This document shows, one piece after another, positions 37,201-46,838 of a stretch of DNA of 64,000 bases. A program made the translations under genes and the position numbers. Below the pieces are notes generated by a model. The model searched no databases. It was not told the DNA's origin and was given only the letters and a program-made list of their open reading frames with translations. Each line of letters begins with the position of its first letter. Position 1 is the stretch's first letter. Where the stretch lies: the NCBI RefSeq assembly GCF_029168945.1, contig NC_083602.1:1240001-1304000 (forward strand), given 5' to 3'. This DNA comes from Cannabis sativa (Eukaryota; Streptophyta; Magnoliopsida; Rosales; Cannabaceae).

Positions 37201-38393
37201 TGTAGAATATCTTGCAAGATTAAAGGATTATGTGACTGTGTATGAATAGAATTGGAACCGATTTTTAAGATAGGGATAGTGGAACCATTACCAACTATGA
37301 CTTTAGCCTTGCCCTTGTAATCTGTGGAGGTGGTTAGGTTGTCTGCATTGTTGGTCATGTGATGAGTGGCCCCACTGTCAATGTACCAATCTGTTGAAAA
37401 TTCTGGTGTAGTATTGGCTTGAGTTAGATGAGCTTGTGGGGTTTCGGATGGGGTGGAGGAGTTTGAAGTTCCTTGATCATGTGTAGGACCTGTGAAATTA
37501 ATGTCAAATCTGTGGTAGCACTTTATTACTGTGTGTCCAATTCTCCCACAAAGTTGGCATGTAGGTCTGTTGGAACCTCTACCCCTGCCTCCATAGTTTG
37601 TGTTGTTGGTTCTGCCTCCACGATTTGAACCCCTGTAGCCACGGCCATTGTAGTTTTGATTGTTTCGATTGTTGTTGTTGTAGGAGGCATTAGCAAGATT
37701 TGCTTGAACATTAGTGAGGGACTCAGTGGTGTGTTGATTTATCCTCATTTCTTGGCTTTGTAGCATGAATTGGACTTCTTGGAGGGTGAGTTTTTCCGAT
37801 CTTGAAGTAAGATTCACAACAACAGCCTCGTATTCAGCACCAAGACCACCAAGAACATACAGTATGAGATCCTCATCTGTTAACGATTGACCAGCTGCAG
37901 CAAGAGAGTCACTGTATTGCTTCATTTTTAAGATGTAATCATCAACAGATAGAGAACCTTTCTTGGTTGACTGGAGTAATCCTCTAATTTGAAGTATCCT
38001 AGCTCTTGATCTTGTGGCAAATAGTTGCTCAAAGATGTTCCAGATTTCAGATGAAGTTTGAGCATTGATAACATGACCAAGCATGGCCTCGGTTATGGAG
38101 TTCATCAACCAATGCATTAGAAATTGGTCAAGGCGTAACCAAGAGGAAAAGGCAGGGTTAGGGACATTACCAGTTAGAGAACGCTGAGGTTGTGGAAGTG
38201 TCCCCAGAATGTATCCATCAAGATTGTATGCTCGAGTTGCTGCAAGAACCAGTGACCTCCATAGCGTGTAGTTGTTTCGATCAAGTCTTGGATTGAGTGG
38301 TAGAAGATTGTTGTTCGGGAATGCAGCTTCTTGATGTTGAGCAGTTGCTGGAGTTTGTGTTGCAGCAGGATCTTGATTGCCATTGTTGGCCAT
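34146..38393 (-). CDS. Ty1-copia gag-pol polyprotein, 1415 residues, intact
   Basis: One uninterrupted frame in the copia order. A gag UBN2-like region runs to about residue 220, with a CCHC knuckle at about 279 (CQLCGRIGHTVIKC). The aspartic protease shows WYIDSGATHHMT near 338. The pre-integrase segment has CRLGHPSFNVL. The integrase starts near 552 (LSDVWGP, first catalytic Asp). The reverse transcriptase carries IDINNAFLNGEL and YVDDILV near 1075. RNase H has DADWAGC near 1242, STESEYRAL, and ADIFTKPL near 1366. The stop lies inside the 3' LTR, so the last residues are LTR-encoded. All key catalytic motifs are present. The start ATG directly follows the primer-binding site. Confidence 0.96.
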   Translation of the reverse strand: MANNGNQDPAATQTPATAQHQEAAFPNNNLLPLNPRLDRNNYTLWRSLVLAATRAYNLDGYILGTLPQPQRSLTGNVPNPAFSSWLRLDQFLMHWLMNSITEAMLGHVINAQTSSEIWNIFEQLFATRSRARILQIRGLLQSTKKGSLSVDDYILKMKQYSDSLAAAGQSLTDEDLILYVLGGLGAEYEAVVVNLTSRSEKLTLQEVQFMLQSQEMRINQHTTESLTNVQANLANASYNNNNRNNQNYNGRGYRGSNRGGRTNNTNYGGRGRGSNRPTCQLCGRIGHTVIKCYHRFDINFTGPTHDQGTSNSSTPSETPQAHLTQANTTPEFSTDWYIDSGATHHMTNNADNLTTSTDYKGKAKVIVGNGSTIPILKIGSNSIHTQSHNPLILQDILHVPNVSKNLLSISQFTKDNNVTLEFDDVCCLIKDKNTKQVLLRGKVHQGLYQLKVLNSKSPQSSSVTTEVSPTNPSAFNFTTTSNPVYDKTKVSDVWHCRLGHPSFNVLAKVLATVSPQIKCNKNTFCDACQIGKQHHFSFKSTPNKTTMPFELILSDVWGPSFHVSNDGYKYYLSFVDDYTKYVWLFPMQTKSEVNSLFIQFNNYVERFFQTKIKSVQTDLGKEFEPLYKLFHSLGIVQRNSCPHTHQQQGKVERKHRHVVDIGLTLLAQAQMPLTFWWEAYTSAAYIINRLPNQTIDFLSPYEKLYHQKPDYNMFKIFGCSCFPMLRPYESHKVSFRSAKCLFIGYCLNSKGFRCLHPSGRIYVARSVTFNESEFPYNELFAPPVPTQHKSPIYIDSNQYTIPPITPADIPPTPPPDPPSESFSTNSDSNTPTPISPTSFTSNTSSQHSNTNNQPTTNAHPMLTRAKMGIFKPKTYLSTSEPEVEPTSVKEALANPKWRNAMDKENTALVKNNTWILVPKPEDAQIISNKWLFRIKYNADSTIATYKARLVAKGFQQVPGIDFFETYSPVVKPCTIRVIFTLAVTYKWEIQQIDINNAFLNGELQETVYMAQPQGFIDPHYPNHVCKLNKAIYGLKQAPRAWYDQLKHFLLSLDFQQSKSDTSLFYSNKRGKLLLLLIYVDDILVTGADNDQVQHIIQVLHNKFALKQLGPVNYFLGFEVQKDNNTVHLTQQKYIKDLLTRTNMLTAKPQSTPMCSNAKLTHDSGAPLQNVTEYRSIIGALQYLCHTRPDIAFAVNRLSQFMSQPTTEHWGACKRVLRYLVGTQHLGLTFKPAQVLDLQGFTDADWAGCSIDRKSTSGYSIFLGGNLISWCSKKQQVVARSSTESEYRALALATSEIIWLQSLLAESSITTFQTPILWCDNMGAGSLASNPVFHARTKHIEVDLHFIRDRVLANKLDVRYVDTSNQIADIFTKPLPTSSFHFFRYKLTLGVHPCNLRGDIGISEATQESSENEAIT
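34201..34211 (-). other. copia polypurine tract
   Basis: On the coding strand TTGAGGGGGGA immediately precedes the 3' LTR; it would prime plus-strand DNA synthesis. Confidence 0.9.
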
Positions 38394-38408
38394 GAAGCTC
38401 TGATACCA
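38394..38408 (-). other. copia primer-binding site (initiator tRNA-Met)
   Basis: TGGTATCAGAGCTTC directly abuts the 5' LTR and is the usual plant copia site complementary to initiator tRNA-Met. The gag ATG follows with no spacer. Confidence 0.92.
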
Positions 38409-38700
38409 TGAAGGAGAATGAAAAAGAGCAAAGAACAGAGTAAAACAGGGAAGATGAACTGAATGGAGTGAAAGAGAATTTGATACTGCTCAATGTAAAT
38501 CTTGAGGCAGTAGGAGTCCTTTTTATATATTCACACAAAGAAAGCAGTACAAGGAGTTAGTTGAGATTAACTAACTGTAACAGAATTTACAACTGATTAA
38601 TTAACAAACTAACTGCTTTACAATACAATCACGTGACATAACAGATTAAGTAATTGCTTCATTTTCACTGGACTCCTGTGTAGCTTCTGATATTCCAATA
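38409..38700 (-). repeat. copia 5' LTR (292 bp)
   Basis: Identical by eye to 33909-34200. It should hold the promoter; a TATATAAAAAG-like stretch is seen on the coding strand near 38530. Confidence 0.97.
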
Positions 38701-40120
38701 TGCCCATACCGTCTAGCCTCATAAGACCAGCAATATGAACTGAATGACCAACCTATCAGAATACCATCATGAAACATGAGTCATGGCACATACAAAGCAA
38801 AACACAATACAATAATAGTTACTTCTAGGCTTTGATTGTGCAACAGTGCAAGAAATATAGCAAACAAGGTGGCGAAAAGTGTATCACAGATGAGAATAAC
38901 TGAAAATTAAAAAGGCATAAGGAAAAAGCAATTCAACTAAACTAACCTTGATCCTGTAAGTCCTTGGCTTCAGCTCTTTGCTAATGTAGACAAGTTTCTG
39001 TTCTTCTCTTGTTAGCCTTGTTGCAATTTGATGGGGATGCAAAAGCCCTGGAGTATCGAATAACTTTGCCTGACGAGGAAGAACACCTTCTACTCTAACA
39101 ATCCCCAATGTTGTACCGGGAACAGGTGCTTTTGTCAAATGAGAAACCTTCCCTCCAACATGCTTTCCTAATGAATTTATCAGAGTACTTTTCCCAGCAT
39201 TTTGTGCCCCAATTGCCCAAACATTCCCTCTTTGCCCGGCTAAAGCGATGACATCATCAACAAGATTCTTCAACCCCCAATCCCTCACAGCACTGACCAA
39301 ATGCACACTTGTTAACTTGTTAGATCCGCCCTCCCTTGCTCGTTGCCTAACCCAGTGCTCGAATCTTGTCGGTGATATAGAGCTCGGTAATAAATCAATC
39401 TTTGTCACCACAAGCACTACTCTAGGCACATTCCCTGACTTTCCCAATTTCCAAGCTGTTGAATGCTCTTCGATTGTATCTGACACCAAATTCGCAACCT
39501 TTTTAGGGAATGAACCATCAAAGTCTGATGCATCCACGACCATTAGCACAACCGACCGAGTCCCCGATGTGGATACCAGCTTCCTTCCAATGGTATGATC
39601 AAAGTCAAAATTAGGCAATAAGTTCTCCACTGTAGAATCTTTCACCTTCCCATAATGCCTCAAAGAATGGCACCGTGCGCATACAACCGGCCTTTCGTGC
39701 TTAACTTCAGCCACACCAACGTCACTGTCATTGGTTTCGGGCTCAATGACAGTACCCCTTTTAAGGAAATCTGAGACTTCAGACTCTTGACAAACAGGTT
39801 GAAGATGGGCATGCAACCGATAAGTCCTGGGGTCTTTCTGCGAAGGTTTAACAAAAAAGCCAGGGTGTTTAGGGTCAGCATCTTGCATATGAACCCCGCA
39901 ACCAGGGCAGACAACAAGATTCTCAGGACTAGCTTCGTTGTAATTTTTCATCACGGGTAAGAGGTAAAGATTGTTTTGAAGAAGAACTTGCAGTCTTCGA
40001 AGAGAAGTATCGGGGAAACATGAAATGGAATTGTGGACATTCTGCTGTGTTTTGAAAATAAGGTTTTGAGGTAGAAGGGTTATTTAACAATGATGAAGAA
40101 CAAACTGTTAAGGATCGAAT

Positions 40121-40560
40121 GAAGACTGAGATAGAACAATGGCGCCTAAGCTTTATGAGAGAGTGACTTCTAGCTAGAAGCATTTCTACCAATTCTAATT
40201 TAACTTAAAGCAGACTTCTTTCACCTTTATTTTCTTATTACTATGCCTATAGGGTAGAATGGAATCTAATTGAGTAAAGATCTGCATTGTAAAAGAATAA
40301 AAACATCAAATGGGAAAAAACCAAAAGCAGAAACAACCACACCAATTGAATCAAGCAACAAAAATATTAGCAAGAAAGCTTACTTTTATGCTTGTAATGT
40401 CTTCATTAATTGGCATAAACCATTCATAATCACTCCTTTTCTTGTCCAAGTTTTGCAAGCTAGCTCTTGCTCATATTCCTTTTGTGTTTCAATTTCTGAA
40501 ATATTAGAGGCTGCATATAATGAGTACAAGACATACCCATTAAGATTAGTTATAAATATT
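40121..40560. repeat. duplicated 5' region of the GTPase gene, copy 1
   Basis: It contains the first ~25 codons and the upstream flank of the minus-strand GTPase gene. It recurs as 40611-40871 and continues after the old copia element near 45900-45990. Shared blocks include CCTAAGCTTTATGAGAGAGT, ACTTCTAGCTAGAA and GAGTACAAGACATA. Confidence 0.75.
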
Positions 40561-40610
40561 TTAAGGTAAAGAACACATTAGTAATCCATAAGAACTTTTA
40601 GAACATTCAA

Positions 40611-40871
40611 AATGAAGACTGAGATTTAACAATGCCGCCTAAGCTTTATGAGAGAGTAACTTCTAGCTAGAACCAAACTTCTTTCTTTCACCTTTATTTT
40701 TCTAATTACAAAGATTTAGCATTGTACAAGAATTAAAAAACATCAAATTGGGCCAAAAAAAAACCAAAAAGCAGAAACAACATCACACCAATTGAATCAA
40801 CCAAGCAACAAAAAAGCTTACTTGAAGCTTTTCTTGTCCAAAGTTTCAGACTTTGCTTCTGGGGCTCTACA
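40611..40871. repeat. duplicated 5' region of the GTPase gene, copy 2 (left part)
   Basis: Matches 40121-40490 with small indels; the segment equivalent to the start codon is lost. It is cut at 40872 by the old copia LTR. Its right part reappears at about 45900 (TTTCTTTCTGAAAGATTCAG, GAGTACAAGACATA). Confidence 0.7.
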
Positions 40872-41371
40872 TATTAGAATATTTCTAATTAAGGAAATAA
40901 AATAATATTATTGATTCTGATAAATGAATATTTTATATTCATTGAAATGAATATTTTATATTCATTGAATCTGGACAGAATCAATTACGTAATATTCTAT
41001 ATATGGTCAGATTTCTATATTCATTACCTGATTTGATTTTCTGAATTAATTGTCAAAATATTCTGACAATTAATGTGGCACAGATACTGATGGAGTATCT
41101 CACCTATAAATATAGGGTCTCGGTCCCCGAGCTCCTCACTCATTCTGTTCATAACAGCAAAATCCATCTAAAGAGAGTTGAGAGAGCGAGGAAGCCCGAT
41201 TACCCACATCAACCAGTTTCCTTTGCAGATCAAAGCTTATGTGGGTTTGAAGCTCAAGAATCAATGGCTGGAGGTATTTCGATCCTTATTCATAGTGTAT
41301 ATATGTTTGATTAATTCCGCACTTAATACTTAAACATATACATTTCAGTTTATATATATAAATGTCTAACA
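40872..41371 (+). repeat. 5' LTR of the old copia element
   Basis: It starts TATTAGA and ends TCTAACA, a terminal inverted repeat apart from the second base. A CTATAAATATAGGG promoter-like box lies near 41102. The short frame at 41075-41314 lies wholly inside it and is not a gene. Confidence 0.8.
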
Positions 41372-41396
41372 GTTGGTATCAGAGCGGTTTTTATCT

Positions 41397-41840
41397 CTGC
41401 CTTGATTTTAGTTTGAGTTTCATATATATATATATATACTCGTATATACAGTGTTTATATATATATATTTAATTCAGTGTTGATATATATATTTATTTTC
41501 GTTTGTGTATATATTTATATATTCATATTCATTCAATCCCAATTATATATATACATATATATTTTCATACATATATACTTGTTTATTCATTCAGTTCATA
41601 TATATATATATATTCATATACATATATATATATATTTTTTCTTCATTTCATTACGTATATATGTTGTATATATATATATATTATTTATATATCTAAATGC
41701 TATATACAAATATATACATATATACATTTCATGTTTATATATATACATACAGTATTTTTATTTTTCTGTATATATATGTATATATATTTATATATATATA
41801 TTGTATATGTATTAATACATTCATATATTAATATAGATTG
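41397..41840. repeat. long TA-rich low-complexity tract
   Basis: Interrupted TATATA runs with scattered CAT and TTCAT over about 440 bp, in the leader of the old copia element. They give meaningless Tyr/Ile-rich frames. Confidence 0.9.
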
Positions 41841-42968
41841 TTCTAAGCATGAAAATCCACTTTGAAAAAACAAAGAAATCTCAAAATTATTTTTCAGAAA
41901 ATTTTGGTGATTTTTAAAGTCTTTGTTTTATGTATTTTCGATGCATAAAATCTATATGAATGTCTTAATTTTTGCATTTAGATTCATTTGGAATTGATTT
42001 CATGATTTTTGGAAGTTTAAGGAAATTTTATCATGTCGTTTATGGCAGTGTATTTTTCAAAAAAAAAAAAAAAAAGGGAAAAAATTTCGATTTTTTTTTA
42101 TATATATTTTTTATTTATTTGGAAATATAAATTATTCTCCTATTGTTAATTTAGTCAATAAATTACATTCATTAATTTCCATTTTTAATTTAATACATAT
42201 ATTTAGAATTAATATGTTATTTAGTATAAACTGAAAATGGAAATTTGTTTTAATATGGTAATTAATTACATGATTTATTTAGGCATGTAATAATTGTGCA
42301 ATTTGTATAATTGTGCATTTAATTATTTATTACCAAATTTATGTAATTTATTGTTTAAATTAATAAAATTTGAAAAATCTGCCATTAAGTATAGTCTTTA
42401 ATTTTGCATTTAATTCATTCCATATAATTAATTGTACTAATTTGTATAATTACCTTATTTATACAAATTAATTATTAGTATAAATATTTAAGATATTATA
42501 TGGTCATAAATGCATAATTAATTATATATTATGGAATTAAGCATTTAATTTATTATCATACAATAATTGTATTAATTTGTATTTATTTGGCAAATTTATG
42601 TTTAATGCAATTAATTTAGATTTGTATGATTTAAATGCTATACATAAATTCCTTTTATAGTGCTAGATATATTTAGAAATATTCAAACATTAAGATAGGT
42701 TGAATATTTTATATAGCACATTAAGTTTCATAAAACTTCATAAAATATTCATAAAACTTCCTAATATGAATAAAATATGAATAAAATGTAAGTAATTTTG
42801 TGGTTTGACATAAGAAAACATGAATTTGGGACAAATGCTCATATCTAGAACGGTTTTTAATGATCTTCGGACGACCACACTAGGAGCACTAATCTCAGTG
42901 ATTGTCTATTATGTTAATAACGAAATTACTTTTAGGTAGAGCCCAATACCTAATGTCTAAGTGAAAAT

Positions 42969-43770
42969 ATAATTTTAAATAATTAGGGAGTAGCCACAGC
43001 ATCCTTAATTATATAAAATTATATATAAATTAAAATTCACCTTAATGGACATAACTTGTAATTAATTATATAGGTATAATAATTTTACCCCACAGGGATT
43101 TTATTATATTTGTATAATTAATTAGGATAATATGTTAAATTAAATTCTCTTAATTTACCCCACAGGGAGTTATGGGGATTTAATTTAATAGTGTTATCAC
43201 AAATTTAATTAAAGATATATTATAAACCTTCATTTTCCAAAACTAATTGTTTAATTAAATCTATCATAAAGTTCATCTAATTTTATTAAATTTAAAATTT
43301 AGCCCACAGGCAATTTTGGATTTAGTAAAATTTTAATCTTCAGTTTATACTTTGGTGTCTAGTGAACCACATAATTTTAAATAATTAGGGAGTAGCCACA
43401 GCATCCTTAATTATATAAAATTATATATATTAAGTGGATTAAGATCACATAATGGACATGAATTATGTGAACATAATAATCTTACCCTACAGGGATTTTA
43501 TTATATTCACATGATTAATATGTTAAATTAAATTCTCTTAATTTATCCCACAGGAAATTATGTAGATTTAATTTAATAATTTTATCATAAAGTATAAAAT
43601 TTTGAAACATTTATAAATAATTAAGTGTTTCATACCTTTCATTAAGATAGAAATATTAAACTTTAAGTTTTTCATAAATTGTGTAAATCTATCATAATCT
43701 ACATCTAAATCTAATCTTATTAAATTAAAAATTTAGCCCACAGGTAATTTTTGTTTAATAAGATTTCATA
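42969..43770 (+). repeat. two ~402-bp tandem units in the old copia leader
   Basis: Units begin near 42969 and 43371 with ATAATTTTAAATAATTAGGG followed by AGTAGCCACAGCATCC. Each contains three boxes of the CCCACAGG type followed by A/T-rich sequence. The tract is noncoding. Confidence 0.75.
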
Positions 43771-46219
43771 TTTAAGCATGTTTATTCATTGGTAAAAACA
43801 TGATTCATTTAAACCTCAAAACTATATATGTAATTTTATTACATCGCTATTCATAAATTTCTTCCATACTAGTAGAAATTTCCAAAAATTTATTCTGATA
43901 ACTTAATCTAAAATGTACAGTTTTTACCGTATAATTAAGAAAAATAAATCACACTTTATTATCACCAATAAATTTTAATTCATTGTGTATGAATTCATTC
44001 TAATATAGTTAATGTGATTATTAACACATAGTGGATTATTTTAGATTGTTATTCCACATTCATAATTTCTTGCAAGGTTTACAAATAAACCTAAGAAAGT
44101 CAGTAACTGTGAGCAAATCTTATCCACAGACAAGATAAGTTCTCACATTTAGAAGTTTAAGGAACAAGCAATATAGTAGTGGCTTTGTTTTAAAATTGGC
44201 AAAGACCTTTATGTTTCAAGATTCTATTGAAACTTGATTTAGACACATTTAGAGGTCTTTACTACAAATGATGTCACTCATAAAGATATGCAAGTTCAAT
44301 CTGACAATAAGAAATGTGTTATTAATAAGAATTCTTCTACATTATAGCACCAAAAATTATGGAACATATCTCCATAAATAGAATAAATGTTAGTAAATGG
44401 TGGGGATCTTCATTACACTAGATTTTACTAACTTTATTTAGAACTTGTGTGAATTTCATTAAGAATATGTATTCCAACAAGTCAAAATCGGTGCATACTA
44501 GAATTCTATCATATTAGAAATCATACAAGTCAATTAATTTTGAAGACATGGACTCAAATTTTGCATATTTTTTTTAACGATTACTCACATAAATAATTTT
44601 TCTACAAAAGTATGGATTTATATGTTTCAAAGACATTTAAATCTTAAGTAGAGAAATGGTGCATTTTGCATATTAAGATAGTGAGATCAAATATAAAATG
44701 GAGAATACTACATCGAAATTCGTGAGTATGGATAAACTCCTAGTGTATTTGTAAAGTTTCTTTAAAAGCATGGGTTTATTGCCCGATACATATGCTTGGT
44801 ACACCCAAATTATAGTGTGTAACAGATTTAAGAAACTAAGCATTTTTTAGACATGGGGTGGAGCCTACATAGCAAACTCCAATCTTTCCTAAATCTTTGT
44901 CTATTGATACTCTTCAATGGGGGTGTACATATCGAATCGTGTTCTAACCAAAGTTGTTTCTCAAACATATTTTGAGTTGTGATAAGGTTGAAAACCGACT
45001 TGATGACATGTACACATTTTTATAAATAGCCATATACAGTTAGAGTACAATTGTCAAAGAAAAGATCTGGGCCCTAAACAATAAATGAGCATATTTCATT
45101 TGAAAAGCTATAAGGTTTAAGGGTTACATATTTTATTATCCATCTCACAACACTAGAATTGTGGAATTAAGAATTGACTTGATCAGTGGGAGTGATCAAT
45201 CTAGGAACCTAGTTTCCGAGAAAGATCATTCATATTTTCTCAAACTTCCACCTCAAGTGTTAGATTAATTATGATTCACAACAACCCTTAAGATTAATGG
45301 TTATTGAGAATTCATAACTAATCATTAATAATATACAAGTCATTGGTAAAATTCTAATAAGTTATGTTATTTAGTAATTGCTTACAATTTCTAAAATAAC
45401 ATGCTATTGAACCATTTGCTCTTTTAAGAGTTTGTTGGTCCATCCTTAAGATGACTTATTAGAACAGTAAGATCAATGTTTTCTAGTGATTACATTTTGT
45501 ACAATAAGAGTTCAACTACAATATTAATTTGAGACACAAATTAAATTATAGAATGATAAAGAATTGAAGTTGTAGTACAATATGCCATGAATGAAGAAAT
45601 GAATATCTTAAATAGCAATAAAGTTTATCTTTAGTAAAGTTGTCTAATGGGGTGGAGAACATTAATTAAGCATAGGTTTTTTCACCAATAATATTCATTA
45701 GGCAACATTGAGAAACATAAAGATATAAAAGAATATTCATTGCTAAGAAGTTCATTTTGAACTAAGAATCAATAACAAATGAGATTTACATTCTCACTTG
45801 TTTTTATAAAAGATTCTATTATAGACCTTGGCATTTGTTGCTTGTTTCAATTCATTAATCAATTCCAAACAGTGAACTAGAGAAGAAGGTATACAACATT
45901 GAAGCTAGATTAGGTCTCAATTTCTTTCTGAAAGATTCAGAGGCAGTATATGGTGATGAGTACAAGACATAATACCATTAAAGCATGAATTTTGAGTTGG
46001 AAGAAGAAACTATACCTGACTTCAATTAAATGGTTCTCAGAATCAGATGACAGCGTGAAGAGAAGGATGAGAAGGTTTCAGTTCAGGGGTTCTTGAACGG
46101 AGCAGGAAGAAGGTATTGAAGAGGATGTGCTTAATTATGTCTGAAAATAGGGTTTAAGGTTTTTTTTTTTTTTTTTAATATGAAAATAGGGTTTAAGGTT
46201 TTTTTTTTTAATATAAAAA

Positions 46220-46794
46220 GAGTAATTTGCGGTAAAACCCCCTTAACTATCAATTTACTTGCAAAAAACCATCCAACCTCATATTTTGGTGGGAAAACCC
46301 TCCAAAGTACTATTCTGTTTACATTTTAAGATGCCGTCTGTCCAGCTCCTAATTTTGCCCACGTGGCAATGACAAGTCACTAAAAAATTATCCTATGTGG
46401 CCATATTTTACAAAATAAAAATAAAACTTTAAGAGTAATTTGCGGCAAAACTCCCTCAACTATCAATTTACTTGCAAAAAACCATCCAAAAAACTTTAAG
46501 GTTGGATGGTTTTTTGCAAGTAAATTGATAGTTGAGGGAGTTTTGCCGCAAATTACTCTTAAATTTTTTGTTTTTATTTTAATTTTTATTTTGTAAAATA
46601 TGGCCACGTAGGATAATTTTTTATTGACCTGTCATTGCCACGTGGGCAAAATTAAGACTTAAGGAGGCTGAATAGACGACACCTTAAAAATGTAAACGAA
46701 ACAGTACTTTGGAGGGTTTTCCCACCAAAATATGAGGTTAGATGGTTTTTTGCAAGTAAATTGATAGTTGAGGGGGTTTTGCCGCAAATTACTC
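46220..46794. mobile_element. Mutator-type fold-back MITE, 575 bp, near-perfect hairpin
   Basis: The whole element is an inverted repeat centred near 46507. The left end GAGTAATTTGCGG pairs with the right end CCGCAAATTACTC. The inner arms at about 46432-46490 and 46501-46561 are almost perfect complements. A perfect 9-bp duplication ATATAAAAA flanks it (46211-46219 and 46795-46803), the size typical of Mutator-like transposases. Each arm carries a CACGTG box (46360-46365 and 46639-46644). Short frames within it are artefacts. Confidence 0.9.
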
Positions 46795-46838
46795 ATATAA
46801 AAATAGGGTTTAAGGTTCCAAGGGCAAATCCAATAGTA

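Larger units (their letters stand above)
33909..38700 (-). mobile_element. complete Ty1-copia retrotransposon, 4792 bp
   Basis: Two 292-bp LTRs identical by eye enclose one long gag-pol frame. A perfect 5-bp target duplication TGCCC flanks it (33904-33908 and 38701-38705). A primer-binding site follows the 5' LTR and a polypurine tract precedes the 3' LTR. The LTRs begin TATTGG and end CTTCA on the coding strand, so the termini are TA..CA rather than TG..CA. It lies within exon 2 of the GTPase gene, in the same orientation as that gene. Identical LTRs and an unbroken frame mean a very recent insertion. Confidence 0.97.
33352..40192 (-). pseudogene. YqeH/BPG2-like circularly permuted GTPase gene, broken by a copia element
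   Basis: Minus-strand gene for an organellar ribosome-assembly-type GTPase. Exon 1 (40192-38947) has a transit-like N-terminus, the zinc motifs CPGCG and CARCHSLRHYG, then G4-like VVTKIDLLP, G1 GAQNAGKSTLINS, G2/G3 LTKAPVPGTT and FDTPGLLHP. The permuted motif order marks the YqeH/NOA1/BPG2 family. Exon 2 begins at 38752 (VGHSVHIAGLMRLD) and is cut at 38701 by the copia element. It resumes at 33908 as VYLPLHVGKTENACEMVEEH, ending at 33823. The last exon is 33714-33352. Two further lesions are visible: a frame change in an A-run near 39946, and an exon 2 whose halves sum to 133 nt between phase-0 junctions. It is most like the Arabidopsis BPG2 relatives; probably nonfunctional here. Confidence 0.85.
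40872..45890 (+). mobile_element. old, decayed Ty1-copia element lacking its 3' LTR
   Basis: A 500-bp 5' LTR (40872-41371, TATTAGAA...TCTAACA) is followed after one base by TTGGTATCAGAGCGG, the primer-binding site. A long AT-rich leader and eroded gag follow. Near 44830-45240 pieces of integrase and the following region remain, including YPSHNTRIVELR and LISGSDQSRNLVSEKDHSY. Near 45570-45640 the start of reverse transcriptase remains (QYAMNEEM). Stops and frameshifts are frequent. No 3' LTR is found; the element ends where the duplicated host sequence resumes. The right boundary is approximate. Confidence 0.75.

Noticed and set aside
41075..41314. 79-codon plus-strand frame
   Set aside because: Lies wholly within the LTR of the old copia element; no independent evidence of coding.
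41477..41865. Overlapping Tyr/Ile-rich plus-strand frames
   Set aside because: They are translations of a TA-rich low-complexity tract in a copia leader.
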